Under the pieces are notes generated by a model. It was not told where the DNA came from, searched no databases, and saw nothing but the letters and a program-made list of their open reading frames with translations. Both the position numbers and the translations under genes were made by a program. A stretch of DNA of 64,000 nucleotides from Antarctobacter albus (GTDB lineage Bacteria > Pseudomonadota > Alphaproteobacteria > Rhodobacterales > Rhodobacteraceae): assembly GCF_900101505.1 (NCBI RefSeq), contig NZ_FMZI01000001.1:124001-188000 (forward strand), given 5' to 3'. Below, one piece after another: positions 1 through 8,777 of the stretch; positions within the stretch are counted from its first letter, which is position 1, and each line of letters begins with the position of its first letter.

Positions 1-271
1 GGGTGCCCGCCAGCGTGTCCGCGTCGATGCCGTTCAGAAAAGCCTTGTCCAGCCCGCCCCAGAGCGCGTTGCCCTCGCCGAAGGCGATGGAATAGCCAAT
101 GGCAAACCACAGCACGCTCATCAGGAAGGCGATGGCATAGCAGTGCATGAAGACGCTCAGCACGTTCCGTGCCCGCACGAGGCCGCCGTAAAACAGCGCC
201 AACCCCGGTAGCGTCATGAACAGCACCAAGGCTGTCGCCACGATGATCCAGGCGGTATCCGCTCCGTTCAT
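1..271 (-). CDS. amtB: Ammonium transporter, N-terminal part (cut by window edge)
   Basis: The reverse strand reads from an ATG at 271 off the left edge, giving about 90 residues. The translation begins MNGADTAWIIVATALVLFMT and continues with LPGLALFYGGLVRARNVLS, the first transmembrane helices of Amt/MEP channels with the conserved LFYGG(L/M)VR block. A strong ribosome site (GAGGAGGGAC) lies just upstream of the ATG. Amt proteins conduct ammonium across the inner membrane under PII control. The usual partner glnK is not upstream here: the next gene on that side is cinA, after 391 bases. The C-terminus and any downstream partner lie outside the window. Confidence 0.9.
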   Translation of the reverse strand, partial: MNGADTAWIIVATALVLFMTLPGLALFYGGLVRARNVLSVFMHCYAIAFLMSVLWFAIGYSIAFGEGNALWGGLDKAFLNGIDADTLAGT

Positions 272-363
272 GTCTCTTGTCCCTCCTCTTGGATTGCGGG
301 GCAGAAAGACGAAAACGGATGCGGAAAAAAGCGGCATCAGGGTCAAGAGGCGCGCAAAACGGT

Positions 364-381
364 GGCTCTTTGCAAAGAGCC
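364..381. promoter_or_regulatory. Perfect palindrome upstream of amtB
   Basis: GGCTCTTTGCAAAGAGCC is a perfect 18-bp palindrome 93 bases upstream of the amtB start, in the AT-richer part of the intergenic region. It could be an operator or a short hairpin. It does not match the enteric NtrC consensus (TGCACC-N5-GGTGCA). Confidence 0.4.
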
Positions 382-600
382 TCAAGAATAGGCTTAAATT
401 TTGGATAATGCCCGCATATCGGGCAAAGAAAGGAAGTCTCAAGCTCCGTCTACGATGGCTTATCCCGGCGTACGGCGGCGGGCGACGGAATCGTTAAACT
501 GCCTGTTTTCTAGGCATGTTGCGATGCCTTCAGGCTAGGAAAATCCCGATGCGCCCCCGGAACGGCTTGGTCAGCGACCCGGTCAGGCGTCCGGGGTCAC

Positions 601-649
601 TTTGTACAAAATGCTGGAATCGACGTACGTTTCGTACGTTTTGTACAAA
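601..649 (-). repeat. Copy 1 of a 49-bp TTTGTACAAA element
   Basis: Read on the minus strand, it starts TTTGTACAAAACGTACG and ends GCATTTTGTACAAA. It matches the element at 54457-54505 at 39 of 49 positions without gaps. Both ends are the palindrome TTTGTACAAA, and an ACGTACG...GTACG core lies between. It begins 13 bp after the cinA stop codon and about 330 bp upstream of the amtB start. Confidence 0.8.
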
Positions 650-662
650 CTGAAAGCGCCCG

Positions 663-1127
663 TCAAAGCGCCGAAAGGATCAGGTCCAACGCGTGTTCCG
701 TTGCCGCGGCGCGCACTTCTGCGCGACCGATTGCACCATGTTCGATGGTCTCGGTGATCACGCCCGTTGCGCTGGCCAGGCCGTAGCAGACCCGGCCCTC
801 GGGCTTGAACTCGGACCCGCCGGGCCCGGCAATCCCGCTGATCGCAACAGCCACATCCGCCCGTGCCGCGGCGCGGGCGCCAAGCGCCATCTCGCGCACG
901 ACCTCTTCGGACACCGCGCCATGCGCTTCCAGCGTGGCGGGCAGGACGCCCAGCATTTCGGTCTTGGCGGCGTTGGAATAGGTCACGAACCCACGTTCGA
1001 ACACCGCCGAAGATCCGGCAATATCGGTCAGCGCGGCTGCGACCATGCCGCCGGTGCAGCTTTCGGCTGTGGTGATTGAGACTCCGCTTTCAGAAGCCTT
1101 TTCAATGACCTGCCTGGCAATGCTCAC
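663..1127 (-). CDS. pncC: CinA C-terminal family protein (NMN amidohydrolase type)
   Basis: The 154-residue protein consists only of the CinA C-terminal domain, with TAESCTGG near residue 20, GFVTYSN, and GIAGPGG near residue 100. Stand-alone domains of this size (PncC, E. coli YgaD type) hydrolyse nicotinamide mononucleotide to nicotinate mononucleotide in NAD recycling. The larger CinA with its N-terminal MoaB-like domain is absent. The gene overlaps pgpA upstream by 4 bases (ATGA), so the two are probably translationally coupled in the ispDF-pgpA-cinA operon. Family assignment is firm; the exact activity is inferred. Confidence 0.88.
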   Translation of the reverse strand: MSIARQVIEKASESGVSITTAESCTGGMVAAALTDIAGSSAVFERGFVTYSNAAKTEMLGVLPATLEAHGAVSEEVVREMALGARAAARADVAVAISGIAGPGGSEFKPEGRVCYGLASATGVITETIEHGAIGRAEVRAAATEHALDLILSAL

Positions 1128-1609
1128 ATCAGGACTCCATGTGACAGGCCAGCGAGGGCGATTGCGACAATCGCGGCGAACAGGCCCGCCACCACGTCAT
1201 CCAACATCACGCCCAAGGGGGTGCCCATGCGGTCGATGCGGCCGATCACCCAGGGCTTCCAGATGTCGAAGAGACGGAAGAGGACAAAGCCCGCGACCCA
1301 GCCGGGCCAAAGCCGCCAGACATCAACGCCCATGAACATGGCGCCGTAACTAACTGGAAAGATTGCAATCCACTGGCCTGCAAGCTCGTCGATCACGACC
1401 CAGGATGGGTCTTCGCCGTGGCCCTGCGCGGTCAGGTGTTGCACCGCCCACCAGCCCAGCCCGAAGGCCAGCAGCGTCAGCACCAGCAAGAGCCAGAACC
1501 CGCCCAGCAGGTGAATCCCGAAGGCCAGCGGCAGCGCCGCCAGCGATCCCCAGGTGCCCGAGGCGGGCCGCAGGTAGCCGACCCCGCCGACAGAGGCCAG
1601 CCATCTCAC
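1124..1609 (-). CDS. pgpA: Phosphatidylglycerophosphatase A
   Basis: 161 residues with the PgpA pattern: the N-terminal [10 protein letters not shown] segment, the acidic DELAGQW motif near residue 93, RLFDIWKPW, and [10 protein letters not shown] near the end. PgpA dephosphorylates phosphatidylglycerophosphate to phosphatidylglycerol at the inner membrane, and several hydrophobic helices fit that location. The start overlaps the ispDF stop by 4 bases and the stop overlaps the cinA start by 4, giving a tightly coupled ispDF-pgpA-cinA operon. Length is normal for the family. Confidence 0.92.
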   Translation of the reverse strand: MRWLASVGGVGYLRPASGTWGSLAALPLAFGIHLLGGFWLLLVLTLLAFGLGWWAVQHLTAQGHGEDPSWVVIDELAGQWIAIFPVSYGAMFMGVDVWRLWPGWVAGFVLFRLFDIWKPWVIGRIDRMGTPLGVMLDDVVAGLFAAIVAIALAGLSHGVLM

Positions 1610-2736
1610 GCCGACACCAGCGTCGCGGTGGCCAGCGCCGCGATCCCTTCTTCGCGTCCAGTGAATCCCAGCCGTTCCGAAGTGGTGGCCTTGATCGAGA
1701 TGCGTCCCGCGTCCAATGTCATTATTTCCGCCATTTTACCTGTCATTTCATGCGCATGCGGTCCGACCTTCGGGCGCTCACAGATCAGCGTCACGTCGAT
1801 GTTCCCGATCGCGAAGCCGCGGTCCCGCGCCAGTTCGACCGCATGGCGCAGAAATATCTCGCTGGCCGCGCCTTTCCACTGTGGGTCCGAAGGCGGAAAG
1901 TGCTGCCCGATGTCGCCCTCGGCCAGGGCTCCATAGATGGCGTCGGTCACGGCATGCATGCCCACATCCGCATCGGAGTGGCCTTTCAGCTTGTGACTGT
2001 GCGGAATCCTGACGCCGCAGAGGATGACATGGTCGCCTTCCTCGAAGGCGTGAACGTCAAAGCCATTTCCCAGGCGAATGTCCATTTGTCCTCGCAAGTA
2101 ACTGTCGGCGCGGGAAAAATCCCCCGGCGTGGTGATCTTTAGGTTGGCCTCGTCGCCCTGTGTGATGGCCACGTCCAACCCGGCGGCGCGGGCCACGGCC
2201 ACATCGTCGGCGGCCCCTCCCGGATGTGCGCGATGGGCGGCCAGGATCTCGGCAAAGCGGAACCCCTGCGGCGTCTGCGCGCGGTACAGGCCCTCGCGGT
2301 CGCGGGTGCCGGTCACGCGGGTGCCGTCGCCCGTCCAGAGCGCATCGGTCACGGGCAAGGCCGGTGCGGCGCCGGGATGGTGGTCCAGCGCGTCCAGCAC
2401 GGCGTCGATGACCGCAGGCGACACGCAGGGCCGGGCAACATCGTGAATCAGGACGTGCTCCGGCGAGTCCTGCGCCAGGGCCTCGAGCCCCGCGCGGACC
2501 GAGGCGGAACGGTCCGCACCACCTGTCACGATCCGCAGGTCCAGTCCCGCGGCGACTGCCTGTGCCTGAGACATGTCGTCGGGATGCACCACCATGACCA
2601 GGGGCCCGCGCCCGGCAAAGGCCTCGAGCGTCCAGCGCGCCACCGGCTTGCCCGCCACGCGCCGCCATTGTTTCGCCAACCCGCCGCCGGCCCGCGTTCC
2701 GCGTCCGGCCGCAACGATGATGATCCCTGTCTGCAT
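1606..2736 (-). CDS. ispDF: Bifunctional IspD/IspF of the MEP pathway
   Basis: 376 residues. Residues 1 to about 215 are IspD (MEP cytidylyltransferase), with the nucleotide-binding [16 protein letters not shown] and later HDVARP. Residues about 217-376 are IspF (2-C-methyl-D-erythritol 2,4-cyclodiphosphate synthase), with metal-binding [23 protein letters not shown] and the terminal [11 protein letters not shown] segment. The fused form is typical of many alphaproteobacteria. It catalyses steps 3 and 5 of isoprenoid precursor synthesis in the cytoplasm. It is the first gene of the minus-strand operon and is divergent from dusB across 196 bases. Confidence 0.96.
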   Translation of the reverse strand: MQTGIIIVAAGRGTRAGGGLAKQWRRVAGKPVARWTLEAFAGRGPLVMVVHPDDMSQAQAVAAGLDLRIVTGGADRSASVRAGLEALAQDSPEHVLIHDVARPCVSPAVIDAVLDALDHHPGAAPALPVTDALWTGDGTRVTGTRDREGLYRAQTPQGFRFAEILAAHRAHPGGAADDVAVARAAGLDVAITQGDEANLKITTPGDFSRADSYLRGQMDIRLGNGFDVHAFEEGDHVILCGVRIPHSHKLKGHSDADVGMHAVTDAIYGALAEGDIGQHFPPSDPQWKGAASEIFLRHAVELARDRGFAIGNIDVTLICERPKVGPHAHEMTGKMAEIMTLDAGRISIKATTSERLGFTGREEGIAALATATLVSA

Positions 2737-2932
2737 GGTCCGTCCGATCTGTGCCGTCCTCTCATAGGCGCAGGTACGGTGGTGCGCAATCCGGCGGGGT
2801 GATTGATTAAAAAACGGGCATTTGTTCTGGAGGCGCCCTCGAATTGGGCCGGATAGATTGAAGAAAACAAAGCTCTCCCATAAGTCTCAATGACAGAGGT
2901 TACTTACACGCCATCGCACAAGGACTGGGCAA

Positions 2933-3913
2933 TTGGGCTTTGATCTTGGAGACCGGCGGATCACCGTACCCGTTTTGCTGGCTCCGCTTGCGGGAATCAC
3001 CGATCTGCCGTTTCGCACGCTTGTTTCGCGCTTTGGCGCGGGGCTGGTCGTGTCCGAGATGATCGCCAGCGGCGAGTTCCTGACCGAACGTCCCGGAACC
3101 CGCGAAAAGGCGGAGCTGGGCGCGCAGATCGAGAACACCAGCGTGCAGATCGCCGGGCGCGAACCGGGGCCGATGGCCGAAGCGGCACGCATGGTCGCCG
3201 ACATGGGCGCGCGGGTGATCGACATCAACATGGGCTGCCCCGCCAAGAAGGTGACGGGCGGCTGGTCCGGATCGGCATTGATGCGTGCGCCGGATCACGC
3301 GCTGCGCCTGGTCGAGGCGGTGGTGGAGGCGGTCGACCTGCCGGTGACGCTGAAGACGCGACTGGGCTGGGATGAGGATCACCTGAACGCGCCGCAGATC
3401 GCCCGCAGTGCCGAGGCGGCCGGGGTGAAGATGATCGTCATTCATGGCCGCACACGCTGCCAGTTCTACAAGGGCAAGGCCGATTGGGCCGCGATTTCGG
3501 AGGTGAAGAAGGCGGTGCAAGTGCCTGTTATCGCAAATGGAGACGTGATCGACTCCGCCGCAGCGCGCGCGGCGTTGAGCCGCTCTGGCGCCGATGGTGT
3601 CATGATCGGGCGCGGGGCGCAGGGCGCGCCCTGGCGCCTGGCCGAGGTGGCCCATGCGCTGTATGGAACGCCAGCGCCGGAGGTGCCCGAGGGCGCAGCT
3701 CTGATCGACATGGTGTCGGGGCACTACGAAGCCATGCTGGGCTTCTACGGCAAGACGCTGGGCAACCGCGTCGCGCGCAAGCACCTTGGCTGGTACATGG
3801 ACGCGGCCAATACGCCGCCGGGCCTGCGCAAGCGCCTGTTGACCGAACGGGACACGCAGGCGGTGCTGGATCTCCTGCCCGAGGCGCTGAGCGCCGAGGT
3901 GGAGGCCGCCTGA
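2933..3913 (+). CDS. dusB: tRNA-dihydrouridine synthase B
   Basis: 326 residues, an FMN TIM-barrel enzyme that reduces uridine in the tRNA D-loop. Visible motifs are LAPLAGITDLPFR at residues 16-28, INMGCPAKKVT with the catalytic Cys102, LKTRLGW, and IHGRTRCQ. A TTG at 2933 is taken as the start because an in-frame stop lies at 2891, no ATG lies between, and AAGGA precedes the TTG. The stop overlaps the ntrB ATG by one base. dusB before ntrBC is a widely conserved arrangement (compare dusB-fis in enterics). Confidence 0.93.
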   Translation: MGFDLGDRRITVPVLLAPLAGITDLPFRTLVSRFGAGLVVSEMIASGEFLTERPGTREKAELGAQIENTSVQIAGREPGPMAEAARMVADMGARVIDINMGCPAKKVTGGWSGSALMRAPDHALRLVEAVVEAVDLPVTLKTRLGWDEDHLNAPQIARSAEAAGVKMIVIHGRTRCQFYKGKADWAAISEVKKAVQVPVIANGDVIDSAAARAALSRSGADGVMIGRGAQGAPWRLAEVAHALYGTPAPEVPEGAALIDMVSGHYEAMLGFYGKTLGNRVARKHLGWYMDAANTPPGLRKRLLTERDTQAVLDLLPEALSAEVEAA

Positions 3914-4995
3914 TGAGTGAAACAGACCCAAACATCTGGTCTTCGCTGCCCGTGCCGGCCATCCTGATCGACGAGGACGATCGCATCGCCGACCTGAACC
4001 CGGCGGCCGAAGGCTTCATGAACAATTCCTCCAAGTGGCTGACAGGTCAGCCGATCTGGGACCGGCTCGCGGTGGATGCTCCGCTGGAGGAAAGCTTTTT
4101 GAGGGCGCGAGAGCATGGCACGCCGCTCTTCGTCAATGACGTCGACGTGGGAACGGGCGCGCGTCCGCCGCTGGTCTGCAACCTGCAGATTGCGCCGTTG
4201 TCCGGGCGTCCGGGCTGGATGGTGATGCTGATCTCGCCGCGCGAGCTGGCCGGGCGCATGACGCAGAGCCATTCGGTGAAATCCGCCGCGAAATCGGCCA
4301 TCGGCATGGCCGAGATGCTGGCCCACGAGATCAAGAATCCGCTGGCCGGTATCGCCGGAGCGGCCCAGCTTCTCAGCATGAGCATCGGCCAGGATGACCT
4401 TGAATTCACGGATCTAATCGTGGCCGAGACGCGGCGGATCGTGAAGCTGCTAGAGCAGGTCGAGCAGTTCGGAAACCTCTCGGCGCCGGAACTGCGCGAG
4501 GTCAATATCCACGATGTGCTGGACCGTGCGCGGCGCTCGTCGCTGCTGGGGTTCGGGGCGCACATGAAGATCATCGAGGACTACGATCCCTCTTTGCCGA
4601 TGGCCCTGGGAGACCCGGATCAGCTGCTGCAGGTTGTCCTGAACCTGATCAAGAACGCCTCGGAGGCCGCCGATCCGAAGGAGGGCGGGACGATCCGCCT
4701 GCATACCTTCTACGAACACAGTTTCCGGCTGCGGCGGGCCGATGGCTCGGGCCAGACGCTGCCTTTGCAGGTCGAGATCATCGACGACGGCCCGGGCCTG
4801 CCGCCGGACATCAAGGGCGACATCTTTGACCCCTTCGTATCGGGCAAGGAGAACGGCACCGGCCTCGGCCTGGCGCTGGTCAGCAAGATCATCTCGGATC
4901 ACGACGGATGGATTTCTGTCGACAGCGTTCCGGGCAAGACGGTTTTTCGCATTTCCCTGCCGCGGGCACCTGCGGCGCCAAAGGAGAGCAGCTAG
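3913..4995 (+). CDS. ntrB: Nitrogen regulation sensor kinase/phosphatase NtrB
   Basis: 360 residues. The start ATG at 3913 overlaps the dusB stop (TGATG), although the frame is open far upstream. The N-terminal PAS domain covers about residues 1-110; the dimerisation/phosphoacceptor helix has MLAHEIKNPLAGIAG with His138; the ATPase domain has NLIKNASEA, DDGPG and GTGLGLALV. NtrB phosphorylates or dephosphorylates NtrC according to PII (nitrogen) status. The protein has no membrane segment, as expected for a cytoplasmic sensor. ntrC starts immediately after its stop codon. Confidence 0.95.
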   Translation: MSETDPNIWSSLPVPAILIDEDDRIADLNPAAEGFMNNSSKWLTGQPIWDRLAVDAPLEESFLRAREHGTPLFVNDVDVGTGARPPLVCNLQIAPLSGRPGWMVMLISPRELAGRMTQSHSVKSAAKSAIGMAEMLAHEIKNPLAGIAGAAQLLSMSIGQDDLEFTDLIVAETRRIVKLLEQVEQFGNLSAPELREVNIHDVLDRARRSSLLGFGAHMKIIEDYDPSLPMALGDPDQLLQVVLNLIKNASEAADPKEGGTIRLHTFYEHSFRLRRADGSGQTLPLQVEIIDDGPGLPPDIKGDIFDPFVSGKENGTGLGLALVSKIISDHDGWISVDSVPGKTVFRISLPRAPAAPKESS

Positions 4996-6366
4996 ATGGA
5001 TGGCACAGTTCTGGTCGCCGATGACGACCGCACGATCCGCACGGTTCTGACACAGGCGCTGACACGGGCTGGATGCAAGGTGCATGCCACGTCCAGCCTG
5101 ACGACGCTGATGCGCTGGGTGAGCGAGGGCAAGGGGGACGTGGTCATCTCCGACGTCGTCATGCCCGATGGCAACGGGCTGGAGATGCTGCCCAAGATTT
5201 CCGAGGACCGGCCCGGGCTGCCGGTCATCGTGATCTCGGCGCAGAACACGATCATGACCGCGATCCAGGCGGCCGAGGCCGAGGCCTACGACTACCTGCC
5301 CAAGCCCTTTGACCTGCCGGACCTGATGAAGCGCACGGCGCGGGCGCTGGAAAACCGCAACAAGGCGCCCAAGCGCGAAGAGCCCGTGGTGGGTGCGGAT
5401 GAACCGGACGAGTTGCCGCTGGTGGGCAAGACCCCGGCGATGCAGGGGCTGTACCGGCTTGTCGCGCGGGTGATGAACACCGACCTGCCGGTGCTGATCA
5501 CCGGCGAAAGCGGCACGGGCAAATCCCTTATCGCCCGCGCGCTGCATGATTTCAGCGATCGGCGAACGCTGCCCTTTATCACTGTCACCGGATCGGATCT
5601 GTCGGACCTCGACGGGCCGGCGCGGGTGCTGGCGCGGGTCAAGGGCGGCACGCTCTTGATCGACGAAATCGCCGACATCAGTGACGAGATCCAGGCCCGC
5701 GTGGTGCGCATGATGGATGTGCCGGGCGATCACGTTCCGCGCTTCCTCGCCTCGTCCCAGCATGACCCGCAGTCGCTGATCGAGGACGGCAAGGTGCGAC
5801 AGGACCTGTTCTATCGTCTCGACGGGGCGGCGATCGCGGTGCCCAGCCTGCGCGAGCGGGTCGAGGACATCCCGCTCTTGGCGGAACACTTCCTGAACCG
5901 GGCCGAACGCGAAGGCGCGCCGAAACGCTGGCTGTCGGAAGGGGCGGCGGACCTGTTCCGCGTCTATTCCTGGCCCGGCAACGTGCGCCAGCTGGAAAAC
6001 GCCGTGCGGCGCCTGAGCCTGACCAGCCGGGCCGAGGAAATCACGCGCAGCGAGGTCGAGGCGGTGCTGGGCAACCAGCCGGAAACCGGACCGGTCCTGC
6101 GCGGCGGCGACAGCGACAAGCTGGGCGAAAGCGTGGGCCGCCACCTGCGGCGCTATTTCGACCTGCATGGCGCGATGCTGCCGCCGCCGGGGCTTTATGG
6201 CAGGATCATCCGCGAGGTCGAGGCGCCCCTGATCGAGATCGCGCTGGAGGCGACGGGCGGCAACCAGGCCAAATGCGCCGATCTGCTTGGCATCAATCGC
6301 AATACTTTGCGCAAGAAGATCACCGACCTTGATATTCGCGTGACACGCCGCCGGAAGTTGATGTAA
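4996..6366 (+). CDS. ntrC: Nitrogen response regulator NtrC lacking the GAFTGA loop
   Basis: 456 residues. Receiver domain 1-120 with Asp53; AAA+ domain with Walker A GESGTGKS at 170-177 and Walker B LLIDEIAD near 221; C-terminal Fis-type HTH with [15 protein letters not shown]. Between the two Walker motifs the ELFGHEKGAFTGA segment of sigma54 activators is missing: [20 protein letters not shown] runs straight into Walker B. The same loss is known in Rhodobacter capsulatus NtrC, which activates sigma70 RNA polymerase. The ATG directly follows the ntrB stop, so the pair is coupled. Confidence 0.95.
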   Translation: MDGTVLVADDDRTIRTVLTQALTRAGCKVHATSSLTTLMRWVSEGKGDVVISDVVMPDGNGLEMLPKISEDRPGLPVIVISAQNTIMTAIQAAEAEAYDYLPKPFDLPDLMKRTARALENRNKAPKREEPVVGADEPDELPLVGKTPAMQGLYRLVARVMNTDLPVLITGESGTGKSLIARALHDFSDRRTLPFITVTGSDLSDLDGPARVLARVKGGTLLIDEIADISDEIQARVVRMMDVPGDHVPRFLASSQHDPQSLIEDGKVRQDLFYRLDGAAIAVPSLRERVEDIPLLAEHFLNRAEREGAPKRWLSEGAADLFRVYSWPGNVRQLENAVRRLSLTSRAEEITRSEVEAVLGNQPETGPVLRGGDSDKLGESVGRHLRRYFDLHGAMLPPPGLYGRIIREVEAPLIEIALEATGGNQAKCADLLGINRNTLRKKITDLDIRVTRRRKLM

Positions 6367-6476
6367 AAGGGCCACATAAGTGTGGCCCCGCCGCCTCGGC
6401 GTGGTGAGAAGGCCACAAAATATGGCGGTCGCCGGTCTCTGGATACCCAGAGTCGGCACATTGACGAGGATAGGCT

Positions 6477-8750
6477 GTGGCCACGCGGGCACGCTCTTTG
6501 TACCGATTTCCGACCTGGGGGTCATTCTCACGCCTGCGTCGGACAAGGCTTTTCCAGAACATCGTGGCACTGTTCCTGGTGGCGCTGGGGCCGGTTCTGG
6601 CCTTTGCCACCTTCATGGTGCTGGGACCGCTGGACCAGGGGGCAGGGGCGCTGTCGCTGCGACTCGTCCTGCTGGCCGACCTTGTCTATGTCCTGCTGCT
6701 GGCGGCGCTGCTTCTGGCGCGGGTGGCCCGCATGGTGGCCGACCGGCGGGCGCAATCGGCGGGTTCCCGCCTGCACCTCAGGCTGACCGCGGCCTTTGCG
6801 CTGATGGCCCTGCTGCCGACCGTCACGGTGGCGGTCTTTGCGGTGCTGACCATCAACATCGGCCTGGAAACCTGGTTTTCCAGCCGCGTGCAGAACGTCG
6901 TCGGCGCCTCGCTCTCCGCCGCCGAGGCCTACGAGGAAGAAAGCCGCGCCGGGCTGATTCAGGATGCGCGCGCCCTGGGGGCCTTTCTCGATGCCAACCG
7001 CCGCCGCAACTTCGTCATGGACGACGGCGAGCTGCGCCAGGTTCTCAGCCAGGGGCAGGCCCAGATCCAGCGCGGGCTGCGCGAGGCCTTTGTCATCGAC
7101 AGCGCCGGCCGCATCCGGGCGCGCGGCGAACGGTCCTACCTGTTCGATTTCGAGGAACCTTCGGTGGCCGACTTTCTGCGTGCCGATGCCGAGGGCGTGA
7201 CCGTGATCCCGGACTGGGACAACAACGAGTTCCGCGCCCTCTTGCCGCTGGAAGCCTTTGCCGACCGATACCTTTATGTCAGCCGCGAGGTCGACGGGCA
7301 GATCCTCAACCTGCTGGACGAGACGCAGGAAACCGCGCGGTTCTACCAGCAGCAGGAAAGTGAACGGGGGCGGCGGCTGTTCGACTTTGCGCTCTTGTAC
7401 CTGGGCTTTGCCTTGTTGCTGATCCTGGCGGCGACCTGGGCGGGCCTGTGGTTTGCCGAGCGGCTCAGCCGCCCGGTGGGGCGTCTGACCGGGGCGGCGC
7501 AGCGCGTCGGGTCCGGCGATCTGGACGTGCAGGTGCCCGAAGAAGAGGGCGACGACGAGATTTCCATGCTGGGGCGTTACTTCAACCAGATGACGCGCCA
7601 GTTGAAAGGCCAGCGCGAGGCCCTGCTGGAGAACACCCGCCAGATCGAACGCCGCCAGCGGCTGTTCGATTCCGTCCTGTCCTCTGTCACTTCCGGGGTG
7701 GTGGGGCTGGACGCCGAAGGCAAGGTGACTTTCGTCAACCGTTCTGCCGAGCGGTTGCTGGGCTGGCACGAAACCCACCGCGCCGTGCCGCTGGGCGTGG
7801 CGGTGCCCGAGTTCGGCGCGCTGTTCGAACGGTTACGGGCCGAGGCGGTGGAAACCGCGCAGGAAGAGGTCAAGGTCAGCCGCGAGGGGCGGCTTGAACA
7901 CCTGTTGGTGCGTTTGTCCACGCGGCGGCGCCAGGATCGGTCGCTGGAGGGCTACGTTGTCGCCTTTGACGACGTGACGAACCTGGTCAGCGCCCAGCGG
8001 ATGGCCGCCTGGGGTGACGTGGCGCGGCGCATCGCGCATGAGATCAAGAACCCGCTGACGCCGATCAAGCTGTCGGCGGAACGCATCCAGCGCAGCTTTG
8101 CCAAGCGGTTGGACGGACCGGATGCGGAAAAAGTGGCGGACCTGACGGAACGGATCATGCGGCGCACCGACGACCTGCGCCGCATCGTGGACGAATTCAG
8201 CAAGTTTGCGCGGATGCCGGAACCGGAACGTCGCCCCGAGGACCTGTGCGAGATCCTGCGCGGCGAAGTCCTGATGCAGGAAACCGGCCAGCCCGGTGTC
8301 CGCTTTGTCACCGACCTGCCGGAAGAGCCGATGCCGGCGGAACTGGATTCCACCATGATCGGCCAGGCGCTGACCAACCTGATCAAGAACGCGGGAGAAG
8401 CGGTCGAGAGCCTGCAGGAAAAGGGCGCGCCCGAAAACTATCAGCCGGAAATCCGTGTCACGGCGGAGGCGCAGGAGGGCCGCGCCGAGATCCGTATCAT
8501 GGACAATGGCATCGGCCTGCCCGAGGACCGCGCGCGGCTATTTGAGCCTTACGTGACGACACGCGACAAAGGCACCGGTCTGGGCTTGCCGATCGTCAAG
8601 AAGATCATCGAGGAACATGGCGGAACGCTGGTGCTGGAAGATGCGCCCGCCTTCGCCGAGGGCGCGCACCAGGGCGCGATGGCGGTTGTGCGGCTGCCGC
8701 TGAACCGTGCGGCAGAGCTGCCGCGGGCGGCGGAGCTGGAAGATGTTTGA
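6477..8750 (+). CDS. ntrY: Membrane sensor histidine kinase NtrY
   Basis: 757 residues. Start is a GTG at 6477 preceded by GAGGATA. Several transmembrane helices lie in the first 150 residues and another near 310; then a HAMP region (RLSRPVGRLTGAAQRV), a PAS domain from about 390, the phosphoacceptor RIAHEIKNPLTPIK with His521, and the ATPase motifs NLIKNAGEA, DNGIGLP and GTGLGLPIVKK. NtrY pairs with NtrX and has been linked in alphaproteobacteria to nitrogen, redox and cell-envelope control. It lies 110 bases after ntrC and 27 bases before ntrX, on the same strand. Confidence 0.95.
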   Translation: MATRARSLYRFPTWGSFSRLRRTRLFQNIVALFLVALGPVLAFATFMVLGPLDQGAGALSLRLVLLADLVYVLLLAALLLARVARMVADRRAQSAGSRLHLRLTAAFALMALLPTVTVAVFAVLTINIGLETWFSSRVQNVVGASLSAAEAYEEESRAGLIQDARALGAFLDANRRRNFVMDDGELRQVLSQGQAQIQRGLREAFVIDSAGRIRARGERSYLFDFEEPSVADFLRADAEGVTVIPDWDNNEFRALLPLEAFADRYLYVSREVDGQILNLLDETQETARFYQQQESERGRRLFDFALLYLGFALLLILAATWAGLWFAERLSRPVGRLTGAAQRVGSGDLDVQVPEEEGDDEISMLGRYFNQMTRQLKGQREALLENTRQIERRQRLFDSVLSSVTSGVVGLDAEGKVTFVNRSAERLLGWHETHRAVPLGVAVPEFGALFERLRAEAVETAQEEVKVSREGRLEHLLVRLSTRRRQDRSLEGYVVAFDDVTNLVSAQRMAAWGDVARRIAHEIKNPLTPIKLSAERIQRSFAKRLDGPDAEKVADLTERIMRRTDDLRRIVDEFSKFARMPEPERRPEDLCEILRGEVLMQETGQPGVRFVTDLPEEPMPAELDSTMIGQALTNLIKNAGEAVESLQEKGAPENYQPEIRVTAEAQEGRAEIRIMDNGIGLPEDRARLFEPYVTTRDKGTGLGLPIVKKIIEEHGGTLVLEDAPAFAEGAHQGAMAVVRLPLNRAAELPRAAELEDV

Positions 8751-8777
8751 GCACGAAGAAATGAGAGGGCAGAGACA

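Larger units (their letters stand above)
272..662. other. 391-base intergenic region upstream of amtB
   Basis: No convincing gene. The part at 300-430 is AT-richer than the surroundings and should carry the amtB promoter (minus strand), though no textbook -35/-10 or -24/-12 stands out. It contains a perfect 18-bp palindrome at 364-381 (GGCTCTTTGCAAAGAGCC), a small hairpin at 409-425 (TGCCCG/CGGGCA), and at 601-649 one copy of a 49-bp repeat that recurs at 54457. Confidence 0.6.

Noticed and set aside
216-497. Open plus-strand frame of 93 codons over the amtB start
   Set aside because: Antisense to the amtB N-terminus, no ribosome site and no family pattern; Lys/Arg-rich composition looks accidental.
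3484-3912. Long upstream extension of ntrB
   Set aside because: The extension lies inside dusB in another frame; NtrB similarity starts at 3913.
4450-6570. Long minus-strand frame across ntrB/ntrC
   Set aside because: Gln/Arg/His/Asp-rich antisense shadow typical of high-GC genes, no domain.
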